In this document: one piece after another, positions 7,034-12,223 of the stretch
How the letters are laid out: the number at the start of each line of letters is the position of its first letter
Numbering within the stretch: position 1 is the first letter of the stretch
Origin: an uncultured Dialister sp.
Lineage (GTDB): Bacteria; Bacillota; Negativicutes; Veillonellales; Dialisteraceae
DNA: 12,223 bases
NCBI GenBank assembly: GCA_900543165.1
Contig: UQQQ01000057.1
Coordinates: forward strand, 1-12,223
Direction: 5' to 3'
The notes under the pieces: generated by a model
The model's input: only the letters and a program-made list of their open reading frames with translations
Database searches by the model: none
Told to the model about the DNA's origin: nothing
Made by a program: the position numbers and the translations under genes

Positions 7034-7984
7034 TTAATTCATTTTCTCCCACCAATAGATCACCGGGTACAGCACGAAGAGGAAAGCCAGCGTCGTCGTG
7101 AGGAAGGAAGACTCCGCGAGATTGACATTAAGTCCATAGAGCTGCGAAGACGCCACAGCGAAGATGGCAGTCGGCGCCGCGGCTGCGAGTACCACGCAGG
7201 TCAGGATGGTCGCATCCGAGACGAATACGCTCGTCAGGAAATACATCACCACCGGAAGCAGAATGAATTTCACGGGGAAGATCGGCCAGAGCCTTCCTCC
7301 ATATTCCTTGACTGCCGAAAGATTCAGATCATAGCCGACAGGCACCATTCCCATCCAAGCCCCCGCATGGATCAGGATCGTGAAAAGCGTCGTGACCATC
7401 GGCGGCTTCTCCACCCCGAGTCCCGCAAGCGTCAGACCGATCGCCACGCCGACAGCAGGGAGCTGATTCCACGTGCAGAGCAGACGGAAGAGATGGATTT
7501 CAATCTTTTTCCCCTCGCCGTGATTCGCCCACTTGTCGTAGTAATACTGGCTCATCGGAAAACAGAAAAGTACGATGATCAGGATCTGCGGCACCGCGAT
7601 GAGCTGCACATAAGCAAACCCGACCGCGCCGAAGAGGACATATGCGCAGAGCCCTGCGAGCGTCCCGATATTTCCGAGCATCATGGAAATCAGGTAGCTT
7701 CCCTGCTCCCGCGCATCCGAGAAGCGGTGCTGCTCCAAGGCATAGAATACCGCGACAGGCAGGAAACAGATGGGAAGCGTAGAAATCGGAAGCCACAAGA
7801 GCTGCGCCGTCACATGCACCGACCAGAAGGAAACAATGGAAAGAAAAGTAGACACTCCCACCACATTCGCCTTGATGATCCAGTGAAGAATGTCCTTCGA
7901 AAGCCCCCACCGCCTAAGGCCCATGCCGCAGAGCAGCGGAAGCAGAATGTCTGCAAATACAATTAGAAATCTGGAATCCGTAAT
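7034..7984 (-). CDS. AEC-family transporter (auxin efflux carrier-like), apparent ATT start
   Basis: Inner-membrane permease of the AEC/BASS-like group, whose bacterial members move malate, malonate, lactate or related small acids; the substrate here is unknown. Ten or so hydrophobic helices are visible. The first in-frame ATG (7924) gives 296 residues but starts inside helix 1. The frame stays open upstream and reads ITDSRFLIVFADILLPLLCG, a normal AEC first helix. An ATT at 7982-7984 lies 5 bases after GAGGTG (7990-7995), giving 316 residues, the usual family length. No in-frame ATG, GTG or TTG occurs upstream. I therefore place the start at ATT, either a true rare start or a mutated/misread ATG. 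The gene is flanked by 110-bp identical direct repeats. Confidence 0.85.
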   Translation of the reverse strand: MTDSRFLIVFADILLPLLCGMGLRRWGLSKDILHWIIKANVVGVSTFLSIVSFWSVHVTAQLLWLPISTLPICFLPVAVFYALEQHRFSDAREQGSYLISMMLGNIGTLAGLCAYVLFGAVGFAYVQLIAVPQILIIVLFCFPMSQYYYDKWANHGEGKKIEIHLFRLLCTWNQLPAVGVAIGLTLAGLGVEKPPMVTTLFTILIHAGAWMGMVPVGYDLNLSAVKEYGGRLWPIFPVKFILLPVVMYFLTSVFVSDATILTCVVLAAAAPTAIFAVASSQLYGLNVNLAESSFLTTTLAFLFVLYPVIYWWEKMN

Positions 7985-8250
7985 TGATACACCTCGTGTT
8001 GTATGAAATATAAGGAAGCGCTGATGAAATCGTTGCTAGGGATTAGGAGTGACTGGTGACTTGTGACTAGGAATTAGTAGCTAGGGATTAGGTTTGCGAT
8101 ACGAGAAAGTCGCTAATTTCAAACTTCCGCGGCGCTTCTGTTTTTTATGCGCCGCACCACCATTCTCCACTGAACCCGTAGAACCCACAGAACCCGCTCC
8201 CCCCCTCTTTCGCAAAGAGCCAAAGGGCGGCACGCCCCACGGGCTAACCC
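7985..8250. repeat. Mosaic repeat copy 5 (inverted), right flank of the AEC gene
   Basis: Holds the AEC ribosome binding site (7990-7995), a GGAAGCGCTGATG unit (8014) and a heptad array (8036-8091; TTAGGAG, TGACTGG, TGACTAG, GGATTAG). These are followed by the inverted conserved core and the stem-loop (GCGGCGC 8129-8135, GCGCCGC 8149-8155). Next come three short GAACCC direct repeats (about 8172-8195), a small CTCTTT-CGC-AAAGAG hairpin (8205-8219) and part of the GGGTTAGCC unit inverted (about 8222-8250). The pseudouridine synthase stop follows directly. No clear terminator is seen. Confidence 0.85.
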
Positions 8251-9243
8251 TCACCGTTCCGTTTTCTGCATTTCTCGCCTATCATGCCGCCCCAAATGAC
8301 GGACAGAGGCGAAATCGTCCGGCAAAGGCGCAGTGAAGGTTTTGCCGGACAGATAGGCGAAATCATCCGTAAGCGCGGGGAAGGTGAGCGAGGCTGCGTG
8401 AAGGAGCTGGCGGCGGATGTGGAGCGCCTCTGACGCGGAAAGGCTCGCGCGGCTGCCATATTTCGGATCGCCCAAAAGCGGATGACCGATGGAGGAAAAA
8501 TGCAGGCGGATCTGGTGCGAACGCCCTGTCACGAGATGGACACGGACGAGAGAAAAGAGGCATCCATGGGCCTCTACGGTTTCGAGCGTCTCATAGTGCG
8601 TCTCGATGGGAAGCGCACCTTGCTCAGCGCGCTCGGTATAACGCACCTGATTTCTTTCATGGTCCTTGACGAGGTAGCCTTTCAAAATCCCCGAAGCCGG
8701 CGTCTTCCCGTAAACGAGAGCCTGATACACTTTCGTGAGAGAGCGCGCCTTGATGAGTGCATTCATTTCCTGCAATCCACGCACAGTCTTGCCCGCGATG
8801 ACGAGGCCGCTGGTATTTCTGTCCAGCCGGTGACAGATGGAGGGCGTGACGCCGGCTCTGCTTTCCCGCGCGGAGAGGAGGGCTTCATTCAGAGACGGGG
8901 CGCCGGAAGTGTCTCCCTGCGAAAGAAGACCTGCCGGTTTATTGAGGATAACGATGTTTTCATCTTCATACAGGATCCATGTTTCAAAGTCAGGATAATC
9001 ACGCTTGGGCGCTTCTTCTCTCTTTCCACGAAATTTTTCGATCGTCTCATCGGAGAACCAGACCTTCACACTGTCCCCCGCGGCGATTTTTTCTCTTCCT
9101 TCGATCTTCTTCCCATTGAGAACGATATTCTTCTTGCGCATGCTTTTTCGAAGAAGCCCCATGGACGCCTCCGGCAAGAGCCGTGCCATGTACTTCATCA
9201 CTGTCTGTCCCGCTTCTTCCTTTTGTATGATAAATTCCTGCAT
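8251..9243 (-). CDS. RluA-family RNA pseudouridine synthase with S4 domain
   Basis: Isomerises uridine to pseudouridine in rRNA or tRNA; the exact position modified (RluC-, RluD- or YlyB-like) cannot be told. The 330-residue protein has an N-terminal S4 RNA-binding domain (about 14-65, with KKNIVLNGKK and AAGDSV). A catalytic domain follows with NKPAGLLSQ, the signature HRLDRNTSGL bearing catalytic D141, VTGRSHQIRLHFSSIGHPLLGDPKYG (two adjoining family motifs, 238-263) and a C-terminal LLHAASLTF segment. AGGGAG (9252-9257) is 8 bases before the ATG. The gene lies 56 bases behind niaR on the same strand, so co-transcription is likely. It is probably RluC/D-like in function. Confidence 0.94.
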   Translation of the reverse strand: MQEFIIQKEEAGQTVMKYMARLLPEASMGLLRKSMRKKNIVLNGKKIEGREKIAAGDSVKVWFSDETIEKFRGKREEAPKRDYPDFETWILYEDENIVILNKPAGLLSQGDTSGAPSLNEALLSARESRAGVTPSICHRLDRNTSGLVIAGKTVRGLQEMNALIKARSLTKVYQALVYGKTPASGILKGYLVKDHERNQVRYTERAEQGALPIETHYETLETVEAHGCLFSLVRVHLVTGRSHQIRLHFSSIGHPLLGDPKYGSRASLSASEALHIRRQLLHAASLTFPALTDDFAYLSGKTFTAPLPDDFASVRHLGRHDRREMQKTER

Positions 9244-9261
9244 CGTCAGTACTCCCTACTC

Positions 9262-9305
9262 TCTGTCACCGTCACTAAGCATCAGTCACCAGCCACTAGT
9301 CACTC
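9262..9305. repeat. Short heptad run at the niaR 3' end
   Basis: Degenerate units ending in CAGTCAC, CAGCCAC and TAGTCAC occupy the niaR-rluA gap. The TGA stop of niaR (9300-9302 on the minus strand) is the TCA of this repeat. Confidence 0.7.
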
Positions 9306-9815
9306 ATACAGTATGCCGATTTCCCTCAGCGCATGAATCACCTGCGCCATCTCTTCTTCCGTCTTTGTCTCGATGAGATGGGTATGGATGCCGCCGCTGA
9401 TATCCGAGAGGAGAGGAAATCCGATGTCCTGCATCGCGCGCACAAAGGATACGGCGTCTTCCTTGCTCTTGATCTCCAGCTGGCCGTGCAGTTCGCCGTA
9501 GATCTCATGCTCCACCCGCACGTCATGGATGATGCCGCCTGCCGCTACGATGGCGATGAGTTCCTTCTCTGTCTCCTGCCGGCCGTGGCGGCAGACGAGA
9601 GTGCGAAGGCAGCCTTTTTTCTCTTTATTGAGGTAATATCCGCGCGGCGTAGAGATGATGTCCATCCCTTCGGCGCGAAGAAGCGCCATGTCTCCCACAA
9701 TGACCTGCCGGCTCACACCGCACTCATTCGCAAGGTCCGCCCCACGCAGCCGGTGTTCTGCCTGCTCCAGCTTTTCTTTGATGTAGGCTCTGCGTCTCGT
9801 GTTATCCATTCTCAT
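9300..9815 (-). CDS. niaR: NiaR-type niacin-responsive transcriptional repressor (HTH + 3H domain)
   Basis: Repressor that in Firmicutes and Thermotogae senses nicotinic acid and shuts down NAD synthesis and niacin uptake genes (formerly YrxA). The 171 residues give an HTH_11 winged helix (about 9-60; LRGADLANECGVSRQVIVGDM region, STPRGYYL) and a 3H domain (about 72-168). Conserved His and Glu include H77, E85, H144 and H146; the spacing fits the metal site I recall for the Thermotoga protein. H103 and H110 are also present. Two candidate ATGs exist, 9815 and 9809. GAGG (9820-9823) is 4 or 10 bases away, so either could serve. No NAD gene is nearby, so its targets are elsewhere or itself. No recognisable operator was found. 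Confidence 0.92.
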   Translation of the reverse strand: MRMDNTRRRAYIKEKLEQAEHRLRGADLANECGVSRQVIVGDMALLRAEGMDIISTPRGYYLNKEKKGCLRTLVCRHGRQETEKELIAIVAAGGIIHDVRVEHEIYGELHGQLEIKSKEDAVSFVRAMQDIGFPLLSDISGGIHTHLIETKTEEEMAQVIHALREIGILYE

Positions 9816-9832
9816 CCCCCCTCTTTTCTTCT

Positions 9833-9841
9833 ATTGTAGCA
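9833..9841 (-). promoter_or_regulatory. Candidate extended -10 of niaR
   Basis: On the minus strand TGCTACAAT forms an extended -10 (TGn plus TACAAT) with its hexamer at 9833-9838, 17 bases before the upstream ATG. The predicted -35 zone falls in the T-rich arm of the adjacent hairpin and has no good match. The leader would be only about 10-16 bases. Confidence 0.5.
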
Positions 9842-9847
9842 GATTTC

Positions 9848-9897
9848 CCCCAAAGAAAAAAACGATAGAGCGCATCTCTATCGTTTTTTCTTTGGGG
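9848..9897 (-). terminator. Large hairpin terminator between trpA and niaR, bidirectional
   Basis: CCCCAAAG plus A7 and CGATAGAG pair with CTCTATCG plus T6 and CTTTGGGG around a CGCAT loop, with one unpaired base in the A/T tract. Read on the minus strand, the ACGATAGAG stem is followed by a T-rich tail, as expected for a terminator of trpBA transcription. The symmetry allows action in both directions. Confidence 0.85.
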
Positions 9898-10075
9898 CGA
9901 ATTATGTTTGAAAGCTTCGTTTGAATGAGAAATTAGAAATGAGAAATGGTGGTGCGGCGCATAAAAATATGGAAGCGCCGCAGAAGTTTGAAATTAGTGA
10001 CTTTCTCGTATCGCAAACCTAATCCCTAGCTACTAATCCCTAGCTACCAGTCAACTAGTCACCAGTCACTCATCC
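9898..10075. repeat. Mosaic repeat copy 6, downstream of trpA
   Basis: In order: a TTTGAAAGCTTCG unit, GAGAAAT/TAGAAAT heptads (about 9926-9948), the stem-loop (GCGGCGC 9954-9960, GCGCCGC 9975-9981), the conserved core with one or two changes (ATTAGTGACTTTCTCG), and a CTAATCC/CTAGCTA/CCAGTCA heptad array (10019-10068). It lies between the trpA stop and the terminator, so it would be transcribed as the 3' UTR of trpA. Confidence 0.88.
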
Positions 10076-10094
10076 TTACTTTCAATCTTATATC

Positions 10095-10868
10095 TTACTG
10101 CGCCATGCCTGCCTTCAGTCCGCGGATATATGCGGTGAGCTTCTCGGAGGCTTCGCTGCCATTCTTATTGATGATATCCACGACACCGCTGCCGGTGATG
10201 ACGCCGTCAGCGAGCCGCGCCATCCGTCCTGCCTGCTCCCGCGTGTGGATGCCGAAGCCGATCGCCAGCGGGGTATCCGTCGTTTCGCGCGCGATACGGA
10301 TGATCTCACGAAGGTCCGTCTGGATATCACCACGCATGCCGGTGACGCCCATGGAAGAAACGACATATACAAAGCCGGTGGCATCCTTCAAACTCTCACG
10401 GATACGCTCTTCCGAAGTCGGTGCGACCATCTGGATGATGTCGACACCATTCGCATCCGCGAGCGGTCGGATTTCCGCCTGTTCTTCATAGGGAAGATCC
10501 GGGATGATGACGCCATCGATGCCGATTTCCTTCGCTTCCTCAAAGAAACGAGCCGATGGATAATTGAAGACCGGATTGTAATAGGTGAGGAGCACGATCG
10601 GGATCTGTGTCTTCGTGCGGAGCGTCTTCACCAGCTCCATGACCTGCGGCAGGTGGACATGGTTCTCCAGCGCCTTCACATCCGCTTCCATGATGACCGG
10701 CCCGTCGGCGATGGGGTCGGAGAACGGCACGCCGATCTCGATCAGACCTACGCCGGCTTTTCCCATATCGAGTACGTACTTCACAGTGTCTTCCATCGAC
10801 GGGACACCTGCCGTCAGGAAAGCGATCAGCGCTTTCCCATTCTTGAATGCTTCACTTGTATGGCTCAT
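10095..10868 (-). CDS. trpA: Tryptophan synthase alpha subunit
   Basis: Cleaves indole-3-glycerol phosphate to indole and glyceraldehyde 3-phosphate; the indole is channelled to the TrpB subunit in the alpha2-beta2 complex. The 257-residue TIM barrel contains the signature LIEIGVPFSDPIADGP with catalytic E44 and D55, loop 2. It also has LTYYNPVF, IIPDLPYEE, FVYVVSSMGVTG (the loop-6 GVTG at 174-177) and the phosphate-binding GFGI and GSGVVDII. It is about ten residues shorter than enteric TrpA, with a short C-terminal end. AAAGGAG (10876-10882) is 7 bases before the ATG. It lies 462 bases after trpB, an unusually wide gap for this pair. Confidence 0.97.
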   Translation of the reverse strand: MSHTSEAFKNGKALIAFLTAGVPSMEDTVKYVLDMGKAGVGLIEIGVPFSDPIADGPVIMEADVKALENHVHLPQVMELVKTLRTKTQIPIVLLTYYNPVFNYPSARFFEEAKEIGIDGVIIPDLPYEEQAEIRPLADANGVDIIQMVAPTSEERIRESLKDATGFVYVVSSMGVTGMRGDIQTDLREIIRIARETTDTPLAIGFGIHTREQAGRMARLADGVITGSGVVDIINKNGSEASEKLTAYIRGLKAGMAQ

Positions 10869-11330
10869 AGATAGACTCCTTTTGCTGTATGTATAGGTTC
10901 AGGGATAGCCCGTGGGGCGTGCTGACCTTTGATTACGTTTGAAAGAGAGGCTCAAAGGGGTTGGTGCGGCGCATTTCGTCATCCTTAGCGGAGAAAAACG
11001 TCGTATGTCAGGGAAACGCTGCAGAATTTTGAAACGAGCGGTTTTCTCGTATCGCCAGCCTTCCCCTCGAGGAGAAGGTGCCCCGTAGGGGCGGATAGGG
11101 CACAGGCGGCATGAAAGACAGATGAGAAAAGCGGAGAGGTGCGCGGCACATGTGGGGAAGCGTGAGACCCCCGCCGCGAACGGAAAAGATTTCTCGCTTC
11201 GCTCGAAATGACGATACGGGAGTCTGCTGTCTCCTAGTCTCTTAGTCACCAGTCACTCGGCGCTCCTAATCCCTAATCCCTAGCTACTAGCCACTAGTCA
11301 CTAGCCACCAACTACCTGCCCTTGATCCTC
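10869..11330. repeat. 462-bp repeat mosaic separating trpB from trpA (copy 7, broken)
   Basis: Contains the trpA ribosome binding site, the GGGATAGCC...TTGAAAG unit (about 10903-10945) and the left arm GCGGCGC (10966-10972) without its matching right arm. A divergent core (TTTGAAACGAGCGG, TTTTCTCGTATCGC) follows. Next comes a palindromic CCTCGAGG with a CCCCGTAGGGG unit (about 11062-11091), unassigned sequence, and a TTTCTCGCTTCGCTCGAAAT block (11190-11209) typical of dispersed repeats that translate as FERSEKS. A CTAGTCT/CTAATCC/CTAGCTA/CTAGTCA heptad array closes it (11233-11316). The minus-strand reading frame of about 116 codons here is repeat-derived, not a gene. Confidence 0.8.
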
Positions 11331-12223
11331 TCAGTCATGAATATCCTCTCCGCGGTATCTGGCGATGGCGGCGACGTCCTTGTCTCCGCGGCCGGAAAGG
11401 GTGATGACGACGATGTCATTTTTATCCATCGTCCGGATTTCCTTCATCATGCCGGCGACGGCGTGAGCAGACTCGATGGCGCAGATGATGCCTTCTGTCT
11501 TGGCAAGGTATTCGAAAGCCTCAACGGCTTCTTCATCCGTGACAGCCACGTAGCGGGCGCGGCCGATGGCATTCAGGTACGCATGCTCAGGGCTGACGCC
11601 CGGGTAGTCAAGACCGGCGGAAATGGAATAGACCTCGGTGATATTGCCGTCATCATCCTGACAAAAGAGGGACTTCATGCCATGGAAGACGCCGATGCGG
11701 CCACGATTCACCGTCGCTGCATGGTAGGGGGTATCGATGCCCTTGCCGCCGGCTTCGCATCCGATGAGCTCCACATCCTTATCCTGCACGAAGGGATAGA
11801 AGGTGCCGGCTGCATTGCTGCCGCCGCCGACGCATGCATAGACCTTGGACGGAAGGCGGCCGGTGCGCTCCAAGACCTGCGCTCTCGCTTCACGGCCGAT
11901 GCAGCTCTGGAAATAGCGAACCATTTCCGGAAACGGAGCCGGCCCCGTGGTCGAGCCGATGACGTAGTGCGTATCATCGCAGCGGCGGCTCCATTCCTGC
12001 ATCGCTGCATTCACGGCATCCTTCAGTACGCGGGAGCCGGTCTTGACGACATGTACCTTCGCCCCGAGGAGCTTCATGCGATAGACGTTCAGAGCCTGTC
12101 TTTCGGTGTCGATCTCTCCCATGAAGACCTCGCACTCCATACCGAAAAGCGCCGCAATAGTGGCGGCTGCCCCGCCCCGCTGTCCCCCCCCCCGCCACAG
12201 CACACAGTCAGCAGAACAAACAG
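11331..12223 (-). CDS. trpB: Tryptophan synthase beta subunit, partial (5' end outside the window)
   Basis: PLP enzyme joining indole and L-serine to give tryptophan. About 280 C-terminal residues of a protein normally near 395-400 are present, from ATIAALFGMECEVFMGEID onwards. Visible family marks are RMKLLGAKV, GSTTGPAPFPEMVR, the PLP phosphate loop GGGSNAAG, SISAGLDYPGVSPEHAYL, the ICAIESAHA segment and the closing SGRGDKD. The PLP-binding lysine lies in the missing part. The frame is open to the window edge. A GTG at 12203 is not a real start. The last 40 or so bases read GGGQRGGAAATI where GAGQHGVA(T/A)ATI is expected, next to ten consecutive C, so this end looks like poor sequence. Confidence 0.93.
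   Translation of the reverse strand, partial: VCSADCVLWRGGGQRGGAAATIAALFGMECEVFMGEIDTERQALNVYRMKLLGAKVHVVKTGSRVLKDAVNAAMQEWSRRCDDTHYVIGSTTGPAPFPEMVRYFQSCIGREARAQVLERTGRLPSKVYACVGGGSNAAGTFYPFVQDKDVELIGCEAGGKGIDTPYHAATVNRGRIGVFHGMKSLFCQDDDGNITEVYSISAGLDYPGVSPEHAYLNAIGRARYVAVTDEEAVEAFEYLAKTEGIICAIESAHAVAGMMKEIRTMDKNDIVVITLSGRGDKDVAAIARYRGEDIHD

Noticed and set aside
7922..7924. ATG as AEC transporter start
   Set aside because: Would remove most of helix 1, while the upstream frame encodes it with a ribosome binding site.
8205..8219. Terminator for the pseudouridine synthase (CTCTTT-CGC-AAAGAG)
   Set aside because: Stem of only 6 bp and no T run after it on the minus strand.
8482..9336. Plus-strand frame of 284 codons
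   Set aside because: Antisense of the pseudouridine synthase; no recognisable domain.
10899..11249. Minus-strand frame of 116 codons between trpB and trpA
   Set aside because: Encodes the RHFERSEKS and SPRGEG peptides typical of dispersed-repeat false ORFs; no ribosome binding site.
12201..12203. GTG as trpB start
   Set aside because: TrpB should have about 100 more residues including the PLP lysine; the gene runs off the window.

Overview
The window reads as a low-copy chromosomal segment of a Gram-negative-staining Firmicute of the class Negativicutes, with Dialister or Megasphaera as my best guesses. This rests on protein flavour (a NiaR-type 3H regulator, a Cof-type HAD phosphatase, an RluA enzyme with an S4 domain), strong AAAGGAG ribosome binding sites and moderate GC. 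It is an impression from memory, not a database result. No rRNA, tRNA, CRISPR array, insertion sequence or phage gene is visible.

Layout, left to right: exodeoxyribonuclease III (424-1191, +); a two-component pair, sensor kinase (1532-2659, +) overlapping its OmpR-type regulator (2656-3360, +), closed by a strong terminator; a Cof-type HAD phosphatase (3507-4313, -); an EamA/DMT transporter (4668-5567, +); a D-2-hydroxyacid dehydrogenase (5742-6686, +) closed by a terminator; an AEC-family transporter (7034-7984, -) that seems to start at ATT; an RluA-family pseudouridine synthase (8251-9243, -) behind the niacin-responsive repressor NiaR (9300-9815, -); and trpA (10095-10868, -) preceded by a partial trpB (11331 to the window end, -). 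These are mostly unrelated housekeeping and small-metabolite genes. The only clear functional units are the kinase/regulator pair, trpBA and possibly niaR-rluA.

The unusual part is what lies between the genes. Nearly every gap is filled by short tandem arrays with a 7-base period (units such as CTAGTCA, CTAGCTA, CTAATCC, TAGAAAT, CTTTAGA, GTCTGAT). These are joined to a mosaic element carrying a GCGGCGC...GCGCCGC stem-loop and a conserved flank of about 30 bases. Six clear copies and one broken copy of the stem-loop element occur in 12 kb, in both orientations. Two copies, identical over 110 bp, flank the AEC gene as direct repeats, and another sits between trpB and trpA. The heptad arrays run into the stop codons or last codons of at least four genes, and their units supply stop codons whose frame shifts with each repeat.

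The right-hand end (about 12180-12223) looks damaged: a run of ten C and several departures from conserved TrpB residues suggest a low-quality contig end. I see no defence or biosynthetic system. The best candidate for something little described is the heptad/stem-loop intergenic repeat system.
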